From Gp6-AA40 sp964505975 (lineage in GTDB: Bacteria; Acidobacteriota; Vicinamibacteria; Vicinamibacterales; UBA2999): a stretch of 29,506 nt of DNA. The stretch lies in contig CAZDLW010000032.1 of assembly GCA_964505975.1 (NCBI GenBank), positions 1 to 29,506 on the forward strand. The letters run 5' to 3'. The notes below the pieces were generated by a model. It was not told where the DNA came from. It did not search any database and worked only from the letters and a program-made list of their open reading frames with translations. The translations under genes and the position numbers were made by a program. This document shows positions 8,282 through 16,667 of this stretch, one piece after another (within the stretch, counting starts at the first letter, position 1; each line of letters opens with the position of its first letter).

Positions 8282-8919
8282 CGCAACGAACGGATATCAG
8301 CGGCGCGCCTCACGCCCGGTTCGGCAACGCCGGGCTCGCAGAACCGGCCCGTCCGGCACCGAGCCGAGAGAACGGCGAACCGGCGCCGCAGAATCCGATC
8401 AGCCGCTCTCTGCAGCGCTACCTCGCGCCTGCGTGGATGGTCTCCGCGTATTACTACTTCAAGTACGGATGCCTGGTCAGCCCGAGGGCACAGGTGCAGT
8501 TGTCGGGTTGCATCTCCTTCGGAAAGGGCTCGGTGGTGAAGCCGTTCGCCGTCATCCAGACGCAGAGCGGACGAATACGATTTGGCCGCAATTGTGCGGT
8601 CAGCAGTTTCGATCACATCTCGACCGGCACCAGGGACGTCGTCATAGGGAATCACGTGCGCCTCGCGCCCAGCGTGACGATTCTCGGCGGAAGCCGGAAC
8701 TTCAGGCGGCGCGACGAGCTGATCGTCCATCAGGGGTCGACCAATACCGGGACGATCATTGGAGACGACGTGCTCATTGGAGCGAACGCGGTCATCCTTC
8801 CAGGCTGTCACATTGGTGAGGGAGCGGTGGTGGGGGCGGGCAGCGTGGTGGCAGCCGAGGTTCCACCCTATGCCATCGTGGCGGGAGCGCCGGCGAGGGT
8901 GGTGGGATGGCGAGAATGA
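8278..8919 (+). CDS. Acyltransferase with left-handed beta-helix (hexapeptide repeats)
   Basis: A 213-residue protein whose residues from about 72 onward show hexapeptide periodicity (for example VVIGNHVRLAPSVTILGG and TIIGDDVLIGANAVILPG), ending with the characteristic VPPYAIVAGAPARVVG tail of the maltose/galactoside O-acetyltransferase (LbetaH) group. The first 50 residues are Arg/Pro/Ala-rich and look like an unstructured or species-specific extension. Such enzymes act in the cytoplasm and move an acetyl or other acyl group from CoA to a sugar hydroxyl or amino group; in this locus the target is presumably a repeat-unit sugar. The start lies in an ATGA overlap with the GT2 gene. After the stop, 49 bases separate it from the next gene. 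Confidence 0.88.
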   Translation: MTQRTDISGAPHARFGNAGLAEPARPAPSRENGEPAPQNPISRSLQRYLAPAWMVSAYYYFKYGCLVSPRAQVQLSGCISFGKGSVVKPFAVIQTQSGRIRFGRNCAVSSFDHISTGTRDVVIGNHVRLAPSVTILGGSRNFRRRDELIVHQGSTNTGTIIGDDVLIGANAVILPGCHIGEGAVVGAGSVVAAEVPPYAIVAGAPARVVGWRE

Positions 8920-8968
8920 CAGCCGATCCGTGGGTGGCGGCAAGACGCATTATCGATGGGACTCTGCA

Positions 8969-10081
8969 ATGCGTATAGGCATGATGCTGCGCGCGCTCGA
9001 TGAAAGGGGAGGGGTCGGCGTCTATTCGCGCTACCTGACCGAAGAGCTGCTGGCTCTCGACCGGAAGAACGAGTACGTCCTCTACTATCGCGATCTCTCG
9101 CATGTGGGCCGTTTCGGGCCGCGCAGCAATGTGACCGAACGCGTCCTCAGCGCCTCGAACAGCCTGCTGTGGGATCAGGTGCGCGTGCCGCTCGCCTCCA
9201 GGCGCGACAATCTCGACGTTCTGCTGCATCCGAAGTTCACCGTCCCACTGGCGGCCACCTGCAAGACCGCGATGGTGCTGCATGGTGCAGGATGGTTCAT
9301 TCCGGAACACCAGCACTTCTGGACACGATGGGATCGGCGCTACATCAACACCGCGATGCCGCTGTACTGCCGGAAGGCGGCCGTCATCCTGTCGGTGTCT
9401 CAGCTCACCACGGACATCTACAACGAGCGCTTTCATCTGCCCCCGGGCAAGGTGAGGACCGTGTACTTCGGTCCAGGAAAGCACTTTCGCCGTATCGAGG
9501 ACGAAGCCACGCTGGCGCGCGTACGGCGGCGCTATGGGCTGGACGGCCCCTTCGTGCTCACGCTGTCCAAGTACCCCGGAGGCGATCGCAAGAATATCGC
9601 CGGGATCCTTCGCGCCTTTGCGCTCCTGCACGGCAGGACGCCTCACAAGCTGGTGGTTGGAGGCAAGGATTGCGACCGTTTCCGCGGCGTGTACGGCATT
9701 CCGCAGGATGGCGACGGAAAGGACATCCTCTTTCCGGGCTATATCGCGCAGGAAGACCTGCCGGCCGTGTATTCGCTGGCGGATCTCTTCCTGTACCCGT
9801 CGAACATGGAGGCGTTTCCGATTCCGATTACCGAGGCCATGGCCTGCGGAACGCCGATCATCACGTCCGACCAGAATGGACTGAGGGAGATCGCCGGCGA
9901 TGCCGCGCTGAGAGTGGACGCTGGCAGCCCCGAGGCGATTGCCGAGGCGGCGTACCGCGTCCTGTCCGATCCTGCGCTGCGGGCGTCGCTGTCTCGCACC
10001 GGCCGTGCGAGGTCGACGCACTTCAGTTGGGAGAAGTGTGCGCGCGAGACCCTCGCCATCCTTGAAGGGCTCAACGGCTGA
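8969..10081 (+). CDS. GT4 family glycosyltransferase
   Basis: Retaining GT-B enzyme of 370 residues. It begins MRIGMMLRALDERGGVGVYS, the usual GT4 entry with a Gly-Val-Gly loop. The C-terminal half opens at FVLTLSKYPGGDRKN, where GT4 enzymes bind the donor phosphate through Arg/Lys, and carries NMEAFPIPITEAMACG (E281 and E289, the E-x7-E pair). The mannosyl/rhamnosyl-like GT4 group fits best, but specificity is not readable. The frame is open upstream inside the acyltransferase gene; ATG 8969 is chosen because family similarity starts exactly there. The 49-base leader (8920-8968) has no strong ribosome site and no recognisable promoter or hairpin. The PIG-L gene follows after 3 bases. Confidence 0.9.
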   Translation: MRIGMMLRALDERGGVGVYSRYLTEELLALDRKNEYVLYYRDLSHVGRFGPRSNVTERVLSASNSLLWDQVRVPLASRRDNLDVLLHPKFTVPLAATCKTAMVLHGAGWFIPEHQHFWTRWDRRYINTAMPLYCRKAAVILSVSQLTTDIYNERFHLPPGKVRTVYFGPGKHFRRIEDEATLARVRRRYGLDGPFVLTLSKYPGGDRKNIAGILRAFALLHGRTPHKLVVGGKDCDRFRGVYGIPQDGDGKDILFPGYIAQEDLPAVYSLADLFLYPSNMEAFPIPITEAMACGTPIITSDQNGLREIAGDAALRVDAGSPEAIAEAAYRVLSDPALRASLSRTGRARSTHFSWEKCARETLAILEGLNG

Positions 10082-10084
10082 CCC

Positions 10085-10939
10085 ATGCGGTCCGAAGTGC
10101 TGACCGCCGATCCGGCTGCGGTGTTCCGGGGTACTCTGGTGTTCGCGGTGCCGCACATGGACGATGAGGTACTGGCCTGTGGAGGGACGATCGCCCGTCT
10201 CCCCTGCAAGGACCAGGTACACGTCGTGTACGCGACCGACGGCTCCCGATCGCCGATCCCGACATTTCCCTGGATGGCGGCGGTGTCGTCAGAGTTGCCG
10301 CGCATTCGGCGCGCGGAAGCCAGGTCGGCCCTCGAGGTGCTCGGCGTCCCCGCGGAGAACGGCCATTTCCTCGATTTCCCCGATGGTGGGCTGCAGCGGC
10401 ACGTGGCCGATGTTCGTGAGGCGATTGGTCGGTTCATCGACCGTGTGCAGCCGTCGCACGTGTTTGTGCCGTTCCGTTACGACCGGCATGCCGATCACCT
10501 CGCGCTGCACCATGCCGTACTGCTCACGCGCGCAGCACGCGAGCGCCGGATCCAGCTCGTGGAGTACTTCGTCTACTACCGGTGGCGTATGCTGCCGGGC
10601 GGAGACGTTCGCGCGTTCATCAGGCCCGAGCATCTGATCGCCATCGACATCCGGCAGCAGGGCCGTCAGAAGCGATGCGCTCTACGGTGTTACGAAAGCC
10701 AGACCACGAGGTTCTTCGACTGGCAGGACCGCCCGATCCTTCCGGCGGAGCGCGTCGAGGAAGTCTCCCGATCGCCCGAGCTGTTCGTGCACCACGACCC
10801 CGACTACCCAGGAAGGGCGATTCTCTCCCGGCTGCAGCATTGGATTCCCGTGGCACACCGTCTCGAACCGCCGCTGAAGAGGACGAAGGACGAACTCCGG
10901 ATGCTTCTGGGCGCGCGCGCCGTTCGCGCGCGCCACTGA
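10085..10939 (+). CDS. PIG-L/LmbE family deacetylase
   Basis: A 284-residue member of the zinc-dependent GlcNAc de-N-acetylase family (PIG-L, MshB, BshB, LmbE). The metal and catalytic motif reads PHMDDE (H24, D26, D27, E28), a variant of the usual A-H-P-D-D-E, followed by VLACGGTI. The second signature is HADH (H135 to H138) after a VFVPFRYDR segment. No signal peptide is present, so the substrate should be cytoplasmic: a nucleotide sugar or a lipid-linked N-acetyl sugar. With the CE4 deacetylase 2.7 kb upstream this makes two distinct deacetylases in one locus, which suggests a glycan with free amino groups or amino groups later re-modified. Start ATG 10085 lies 3 bases after the previous stop. 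Confidence 0.9.
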   Translation: MRSEVLTADPAAVFRGTLVFAVPHMDDEVLACGGTIARLPCKDQVHVVYATDGSRSPIPTFPWMAAVSSELPRIRRAEARSALEVLGVPAENGHFLDFPDGGLQRHVADVREAIGRFIDRVQPSHVFVPFRYDRHADHLALHHAVLLTRAARERRIQLVEYFVYYRWRMLPGGDVRAFIRPEHLIAIDIRQQGRQKRCALRCYESQTTRFFDWQDRPILPAERVEEVSRSPELFVHHDPDYPGRAILSRLQHWIPVAHRLEPPLKRTKDELRMLLGARAVRARH

Positions 10940-10952
10940 AACTGGCTCGTCG

Positions 10953-12164
10953 ATGCGTCTGACGCCGCTGCTCGCCATCTATCGCGCCACCGCCATCGTG
11001 GTGTTGAACACGCTGCTTGCGCTCATCGCCGCGGAGGCGATTGCCACGGTGCTGCTGCAGGCCGCACGCAGCCCGATCGGTCGCACCGTACGCGCGGGCG
11101 TCACCGGCTGGTCCGGCGACCTGCCGGGACATTATGCGGCGCTCCCGTACTATGCCGGGCAGCCATGGACGGCACAGTACTGGCGGGAGCACAACGCAGC
11201 GCTGAAGAAGAACTACCACGCCTACGTCATCTGGCGGAGCCCGGCATTCGAGGGTGACCTCCTCAACATCGATCCCGGTGGCATACGCCGCACGCCTGGG
11301 GCTGCGTGCGTGGCAGGGGCTTCCAGGATCTTCGTCTTTGGCGGCTCCGCCCTCTGGGGATGGGGCGCGCCCGACTGGGGGACCATCCCGGCATATCTGC
11401 AACGCACCCTGCAGGCCCGATCTGCCCGCCCCATGTGCGTCGTCAATTTCGCGGAGAACGCCTTCGTATCGACGCAGAGCCTGATCGAACTGATCCTGCG
11501 CCTCGAAGCCGGAGACGTTCCGGATGCCGTGATTTTCTACGACGGCGTGAACGACGTGCTGGCGGCGCATCAATCCGGTCGCGCCGTGCTCCATCAGAAC
11601 CATGCCGAGATTGCGACCCGTTTCCAGCGGGACCAGCACCCGCTGCTCGAGTGGGCGTCCACACTTCGCGTGGTCACTTTGGCGGGCCGACTGGTGACGT
11701 GGTCTGGTGCACGTATCGCCGGTGTGCGCGTCGGCGCGGCGTCATCGAGCGACATCGAGCGGATCGGGCAGGAGGTCGCCGATACATACGTCAATACTGT
11801 CTCCATCGTTAGAGCGCTGGCCGCCTCACACGGCTTCGAGTACGATTTTTTCTGGCAGCCGCACCTGCTGGTTGGACACAAGCCTCTCGCGGATGCCGAA
11901 CGCGCGATGGCAGACGGCAGCCTCGACACCGTCCTGCCTCTCGATCCGGCGCTCAGAGGACTGTTCGAGACGACGTACGCGCGGATCGCGACTGCGGCTG
12001 GGCGCGACGAGCACCTGCACTACCTTGGGGGAATCTTCGACAACGAACCGGCGCAGATCTGGATCGATACCTGGGGGCATCTGACGCCTGCCGGAAACGC
12101 ACTGGTGGCGCACGCGATCGCACAGACGCAACGTGGTGAGGTTCCAACGGAGCCTGCTCGATGA
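10953..12164 (+). CDS. Membrane-anchored SGNH/GDSL hydrolase-like protein (GGS variant)
   Basis: A 403-residue protein with one N-terminal membrane helix (about 8-36) and a large domain presumably on the outer face. The SGNH-type blocks are visible: block I is FVFGGSALWG with candidate nucleophile S132 (GGS rather than GDS); an NFAEN segment stands at the oxyanion Gly position; block III is YDGVNDV with N200; and block V is DTWGHLTPAGN with H376 and D372 (spacing D-x3-H rather than the common D-x2-H). The family includes esterases and acyltransferases that act on glycans. Thirteen bases separate it from the PIG-L gene, and it overlaps the next gene as ATGA. Role inferred: trimming or transfer of acyl groups on the exported polysaccharide; the substrate is unknown. 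Confidence 0.75.
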   Translation: MRLTPLLAIYRATAIVVLNTLLALIAAEAIATVLLQAARSPIGRTVRAGVTGWSGDLPGHYAALPYYAGQPWTAQYWREHNAALKKNYHAYVIWRSPAFEGDLLNIDPGGIRRTPGAACVAGASRIFVFGGSALWGWGAPDWGTIPAYLQRTLQARSARPMCVVNFAENAFVSTQSLIELILRLEAGDVPDAVIFYDGVNDVLAAHQSGRAVLHQNHAEIATRFQRDQHPLLEWASTLRVVTLAGRLVTWSGARIAGVRVGAASSSDIERIGQEVADTYVNTVSIVRALAASHGFEYDFFWQPHLLVGHKPLADAERAMADGSLDTVLPLDPALRGLFETTYARIATAAGRDEHLHYLGGIFDNEPAQIWIDTWGHLTPAGNALVAHAIAQTQRGEVPTEPAR

Positions 12165-13852
12165 TTGCGGGCATCCAGCGCGAGACGCCGACCCAGACTC
12201 GCAAACGACCATTTGCGCAGCTCCCGACCGGATTCGGCGCTTCCTTCACGATCACTGATGCCTCAGGGCTTTTCCGGTACGCCGAGCATACGGTGGCGGC
12301 GGGCGTCTTCGGCCTCTTCATCGTCTATTACAGCCTGGCCGCCTATAAGATCGTCTGGGCTGGCGATATACACCTCTATGTGGCGGCAGTGCAATCTCTC
12401 TACGCGGACTTCACGAATCCTGTCCACGAGACCTTGCCCATCAGCGGCCGGTATTCGAATTTCTTCAGTCCGTACCTCCTTGTCGTCGCCTGGCTGGGAA
12501 AGCGCGCGGGACTGACCCCATACGGGGCGCTGCAGGTCGCCGGTATCTTCAACATGGCATTCTATGGCGCGGCGCTGCTGTGGTTCTTTCGAAGCGTGTC
12601 GATCGTGCGGCACAGCGCGTTGCCGGCCGTGATGTTCCTCCTCGTCAGTGCGTTTCTCCACAACGAGTATTACCACTGGTCGTCGGAGATGAACTTCTTC
12701 ACGATGAATTACGTGCAGTCCTACCCGTCGATGCTGGCGTGGGGGCTGGCACTGATGGCATTCGGGTTCGCAGCCCGGTTTCTCACCGGGGGTCCATCCT
12801 GGATGGCACCCGTGGTCGGCGCGCTCATGTGGATGATCGTGTTGACACATTCCCTGACGGCGAGTTGGGCCGTCGGGATCGTCGGCGTCCAGGGGCTGCT
12901 AAGTCTGGTTCAGAGGTCGCGTGCTCGACCGCGCGTGCTCGCACTCTATGCCGCGGTTGCCGTCGGGGTGCTCTGCACCCAGCTGTGGCCTTACGTCGAG
13001 CTGCGGGGGGTGAGCTCTGCCGCATGGGTCACCGAGCCCGCACCGTTCGCTGACAAGCCCTTTGCTGGAAGACTATGGCTGTACTGGATTGCCATTCCCG
13101 CAGCGCTGTGGCTCGTGCGACTTCGGCAGCACGCGTTTCTTGGTGCGGCATTCGCGGCGACGTTCGCCGTGTATCTCCTCACTCGCTGGGTGGGCATCGA
13201 CTATGGCAGCCGCTACGTCTTCTTTCAAGCGTTCTTTGTTCAGGTAGCCGTCGCGGAAGTCGCCGCGCTCGCACTGCTGCTGGCCGTCCGGCACCCGGTA
13301 TCGCTGGCGTTCGTCGTGTCGCCGGGGACGCACGGACGGCTGCTGGCGCTGGTGTTTGTGGGGGTCGTGGTTGGTGCCGCGGTCGAGTCTCCAACAGTAA
13401 AGGCGTGGGGTTCGCGAGGGCTGCTCAAGTCGCCGCTGCAGCTCATTCGAATGAGCTCTGCCCACGATGCGTACTACAGTTGGTGTGACGAACTGCGCGG
13501 ACTGCTGCGGCCAGGGGATGTGGTCATGGCGCCGTTGCGATTCGAGAACGAGCGTGTCGCCGCCGTGACGGGCGCGCGCGTTGTGATTGCACCAGCAGCC
13601 GCCCGCGTCCCTGACTATGAGGATCGACTACGTGATGTCGAGCGGTTCTTTGCCGAGTCGACCCGGGACGAGCGTCAGGTCATTCTCGACAAGCACGCAG
13701 TCCGTTGGATCTTGCTCACTGAATTGGACCTGCACCTCGTCGAAACGATCGAAGCTGACTATGGTCCTCCCGTGCAGAAGACCAGCGAGCTGGCCCTGTT
13801 CGCACCGGCCCGGCGACCGGTGGCGTCCGGCCCGTCGGTCCTCGAGCCCTGA
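12161..13852 (+). CDS. Polytopic membrane protein, probable GT-C-type glycosyltransferase
   Basis: A 563-residue protein with a roughly 45-residue cytoplasmic leader, about 11 hydrophobic helices (residues 46-430) and a C-terminal soluble domain of about 130 residues. The first external loop has WAGDIHLYVAAVQSLY, where the Asp could be the acidic residue typical of GT-C enzymes. An aromatic, partly amphipathic segment around NEYYHWSSEMNFFTMNYVQS sits between helices. The C-terminal domain (RPGDVVMAPLRFEN and DKHAVRWILLTELD) resembles the soluble tails of GT39/GT83-like proteins, which often discuss-free recognise acceptor glycans; here this is shape similarity only. It is followed after 6 bases by a polyprenyl-phosphate sugar synthase, a sensible donor source for a GT-C enzyme. 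It could instead be a polymerase. It starts in an ATGA overlap. Confidence 0.65.
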   Translation: MIAGIQRETPTQTRKRPFAQLPTGFGASFTITDASGLFRYAEHTVAAGVFGLFIVYYSLAAYKIVWAGDIHLYVAAVQSLYADFTNPVHETLPISGRYSNFFSPYLLVVAWLGKRAGLTPYGALQVAGIFNMAFYGAALLWFFRSVSIVRHSALPAVMFLLVSAFLHNEYYHWSSEMNFFTMNYVQSYPSMLAWGLALMAFGFAARFLTGGPSWMAPVVGALMWMIVLTHSLTASWAVGIVGVQGLLSLVQRSRARPRVLALYAAVAVGVLCTQLWPYVELRGVSSAAWVTEPAPFADKPFAGRLWLYWIAIPAALWLVRLRQHAFLGAAFAATFAVYLLTRWVGIDYGSRYVFFQAFFVQVAVAEVAALALLLAVRHPVSLAFVVSPGTHGRLLALVFVGVVVGAAVESPTVKAWGSRGLLKSPLQLIRMSSAHDAYYSWCDELRGLLRPGDVVMAPLRFENERVAAVTGARVVIAPAAARVPDYEDRLRDVERFFAESTRDERQVILDKHAVRWILLTELDLHLVETIEADYGPPVQKTSELALFAPARRPVASGPSVLEP

Positions 13853-13858
13853 CCGTTC

Positions 13859-14737
13859 GTGCATCAGAGCATCATCGTCGTTCCCTGTTACAACGAAGCC
13901 GCCAGGCTTGACGTAGTCAGCTTTCGACAGTTCGTCGCGTCATCGCCGGCGGTGAAATTCGTGTTCGTGAACGATGGGAGCACCGACGGCACAAACGCTC
14001 TGTTGGAGCACATGCGTCGGGTCGAGCCGTTGGCATTCGACGTGGTTCACCTCGATGCCAACGTCGGCAAGGCCGGGGCCGTCCGCGCAGGCGTTCTCGC
14101 GGCCCTGGCGCAGGACCCGGTGCACGTCGGGTACTGGGATGCGGATCTGGCAACACCGTTGACCGCGATTCAGTCCTTCTGTGCGCTGCTCGAAGAGCGG
14201 AGCGAGATCGAGTTGGTGATGGGCGCCCGGGTCAAGCTCCTCGGCCGCCGGATCGAGCGACGTGCCCCGCGGCATTATCTGGGTCGGGTGTTCGCCGCTG
14301 CCGCATCCGTGAGCCTCAACCTCGCGGTCTACGATACACAGTGCGGGGCGAAACTCTTCCGTGCGTCGGAACGCGTGCGGCAGGTGTTCTCGTCGCCGTT
14401 CCGTTCGCGCTGGATATTCGACGTCGAGGTTCTCGCCAGACTGAGCGCGCTGAGACGTCAGGCGGGCCTCGGTCCACTGGATGAGGCCGTTTACGAACTT
14501 CCCCTCATCGAGTGGCGGGATGTCAAAGGGTCGAAGCTGACAGTCGCGGATTTCGGTATCGCCGCGCTCGACCTGGCACGCATCTACTGGCGCCGTCATC
14601 GCGCCGATGGTCGCGGAGCGGCTGAGAAAGCAGCGCTGGTGAGTCCCGCCGCGAGTGGCGACAGCGGCATCGTGCCACCACTAGCATCGCCGCAGACGGC
14701 CCGAGAACCATTTGTTGGGGTGGACGAACGGATCTGA
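13859..14737 (+). CDS. GT2 polyprenyl-phosphate sugar synthase, ALG5-like
   Basis: A 292-residue GT2 enzyme close in pattern to dolichyl-phosphate beta-glucosyltransferase (ALG5/DPG synthase). It has VVPCYNEAARL at residues 7-17, VNDGSTDGT with D39, NVGKAGAVRAG at 69-79, the metal-binding WDADLATP (D94, D96) and the group-specific DTQCGAKLFR (159-168). These together are much more specific than generic GT2 motifs. It would transfer a hexose from a nucleotide sugar to polyprenyl phosphate on the cytoplasmic face, making a donor for an outer-face GT-C enzyme; both neighbours are candidate GT-C proteins. There is no hydrophobic C-terminal tail, unlike the related gene at 18834. GTG 13859 is the start directly before the conserved HQSIIVVPCYNE segment. 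Confidence 0.88.
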   Translation: MHQSIIVVPCYNEAARLDVVSFRQFVASSPAVKFVFVNDGSTDGTNALLEHMRRVEPLAFDVVHLDANVGKAGAVRAGVLAALAQDPVHVGYWDADLATPLTAIQSFCALLEERSEIELVMGARVKLLGRRIERRAPRHYLGRVFAAAASVSLNLAVYDTQCGAKLFRASERVRQVFSSPFRSRWIFDVEVLARLSALRRQAGLGPLDEAVYELPLIEWRDVKGSKLTVADFGIAALDLARIYWRRHRADGRGAAEKAALVSPAASGDSGIVPPLASPQTAREPFVGVDERI

Positions 14738-14738
14738 G

Positions 14739-16610
14739 ATGCGTGTCTCCGATTCTCGCGATCGATCGCGACGCCGGTTCGTGTACCGATCGGCGCCGAC
14801 CATCGGGCCAGGCGTGATGCCCAGCGTTCAACGTGCTGTCGTGGCCGGCTTCGAGCGTCGGGTCCACCGTGGTCACCGGCGGCTGCTGGCCGTGCACGCG
14901 GCGCTGTCGACGGGCCTCGTGCTGGGCGGCGGGGCGGCAACAGCCTTGGCAATCCAGCGCGCGTTTCTCAGCGAAGACGGCGTGTCGTATCTCGACCTGG
15001 CCGACGCATTCGGCGCAGGTGATTGGTCGGAAGGCATCAATGCCTACTGGAGCCCGCTCTATCCCCTGATGCTGGCTGGAGCCCTGCGAGTCCTGCGGTC
15101 TTCGGCAGAGTCGGAGCTGGTGGCCGTGCACCTGGTCAACCTGGCGATCTTTGTTCTCGGGCTCATGGCCTTCGTGGCGTTCTGGGCGGAGCTCGATCGG
15201 CACCGTTCGCCGGCCGCGGTCCACGAGACGAGCACGCCGGTATCCTTTTCGCCGACCCAATGGTGGGTGATCGGCTACCTGCTGTTCGGATGGTGTGCGC
15301 TCCGGCTGATCAAGGTATGGACGACGACTCCAGACATGGCGGTACTTGCGATCGTGTTGTTCGCCGGTACGCTCCTGTTGAGAATGCACCGTGCGGCCGC
15401 CTCCTGGACGGCCTTCGCATTATTCGGCCTTTGCCTGGGCGTGGGATACCTGGCCAAGGCGGCGATGTTCCCGGTCGCGCTGGTTCTTCTGGTCGCGGCG
15501 TTGGGCACGGTTGGGACGGCTCGAATGGCACTCTCCCGCGTCGGTGCGGCGATCCTGCTCTTCGTCCTGATCGCGTCACCGGTTGTGCTCACGCTCTCGG
15601 CGAGGGCGGGCTACTTCACCTTTGGAGACGCCGGCCGGCTGAATTATGCGAGATACGTGAACGGCGTGCCCGACATCCACTGGCGTGGTGAAATCGAGGG
15701 AAGCGGCACACCGGCACATCCGACGCGCCAGCTCACGCGCGCTCCTGCCGCCTTCGAGTTCGCGGAGCCGATACGCGGCACGTATCCAGTCTGGTATGAC
15801 CCTGCCTATTGGTACAAGGGCGTGCAGACCCCGATCGATCCCGGCCGTCAGATCGCAGCGTTGGTGCGTACTGGCGCGGCGTACGCCGATCTGTTCCTGG
15901 CGCGCCAGGGCGCCGCGGTGGCGATTCTAGTCCTGCTGTTCGCGCTCCAGTCCCGGAGAACCTCGACGCGGCCGCCTCCCTGGCACCAATACTGGATGCT
16001 CTGGCTGCCAGCCGTCTCCGGCTTTGCGCTGTACGCTCTGGTGTACGTCGAGCCCCGATACGTTGCGCCATTTCTGATTCTCGCGTGGGGCGCCGCCCTG
16101 GCGGTCGTACGGATCCCGGCAGGCCCGCTCACGCGACCGCTGCTCCAGTGGAGCGGCGCGCTTGTGGCGATGACGCTGCTGCTCAACCTGGCGATGCCGA
16201 ATGACAAGGCAATCGCGTGGGCATTCGCCGCCGAGCGGACGCGCGTTCCCACGGGCGAAATCTCCGATACCGGCGACACCGGCTCCACAGCCAAATTGCC
16301 GGCCGCCCAGGCACTGACGCGCCTCGGTCTCCGTCCTGGAGACGGTGTCGCCGTCGTCGGCAACGCATTCCAGGCGTACTGGGCCAGACTGGCACGGCTG
16401 CGCATCGTGGCCGAAGTTCCCGACTCCGACGCGGATCGCTTCTGGCAGGCCAGCGCCAGCCGCCAGGGTGAGGTGCTGGCCGCCCTGTTTTCGACCGGCG
16501 CCCGGGCCGTCGTGGCCATGGAGCGTCCTGGTCACCGTCCGCCGGCGCGCTGGCACCGGCTGGGAGACACTGGCTTCTATGTCGCGTTTCCCGAGTCCGA
16601 CAGCGAGTGA
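14739..16610 (+). CDS. GT-C/GT39-like integral membrane glycosyltransferase
   Basis: A 623-residue protein. A strongly basic N-terminus (about 50 residues with many Arg) precedes about 11-12 hydrophobic helices and a soluble C-terminal domain of roughly 130 residues. The first external loop contains FLSEDGVSYLDLADAFGAG (E79, D80) and then NAYWSPLYPLMLAG, the acidic residue plus P-L-Y-P pattern found in PMT/GT39-like and related GT-C enzymes. Late in the membrane part, VYVEPRYVAPFLILAWG matches the usual R-Y segment of the group. It would use a polyprenyl-phosphate sugar on the outer face to glycosylate the polysaccharide or a protein. ATG 14739 lies one base after the preceding stop; ATG 14817 is a possible shorter start, and an in-frame TTG at 14712 overlaps the upstream gene. 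Confidence 0.78.
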   Translation: MRVSDSRDRSRRRFVYRSAPTIGPGVMPSVQRAVVAGFERRVHRGHRRLLAVHAALSTGLVLGGGAATALAIQRAFLSEDGVSYLDLADAFGAGDWSEGINAYWSPLYPLMLAGALRVLRSSAESELVAVHLVNLAIFVLGLMAFVAFWAELDRHRSPAAVHETSTPVSFSPTQWWVIGYLLFGWCALRLIKVWTTTPDMAVLAIVLFAGTLLLRMHRAAASWTAFALFGLCLGVGYLAKAAMFPVALVLLVAALGTVGTARMALSRVGAAILLFVLIASPVVLTLSARAGYFTFGDAGRLNYARYVNGVPDIHWRGEIEGSGTPAHPTRQLTRAPAAFEFAEPIRGTYPVWYDPAYWYKGVQTPIDPGRQIAALVRTGAAYADLFLARQGAAVAILVLLFALQSRRTSTRPPPWHQYWMLWLPAVSGFALYALVYVEPRYVAPFLILAWGAALAVVRIPAGPLTRPLLQWSGALVAMTLLLNLAMPNDKAIAWAFAAERTRVPTGEISDTGDTGSTAKLPAAQALTRLGLRPGDGVAVVGNAFQAYWARLARLRIVAEVPDSDADRFWQASASRQGEVLAALFSTGARAVVAMERPGHRPPARWHRLGDTGFYVAFPESDSE

Positions 16611-16667
16611 ACCGCCTTGGCTCCTCTCGCCTTGGCCGAAGCAGGCGGTTTGCCTGACGCGGTTTGT

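Noticed and set aside
8792..10222. Open frame on the - strand (476 codons) opposite the GT4 gene at 8969
   Set aside because: Antisense shadow of a gene with clear GT4 motifs; no family signature of its own.
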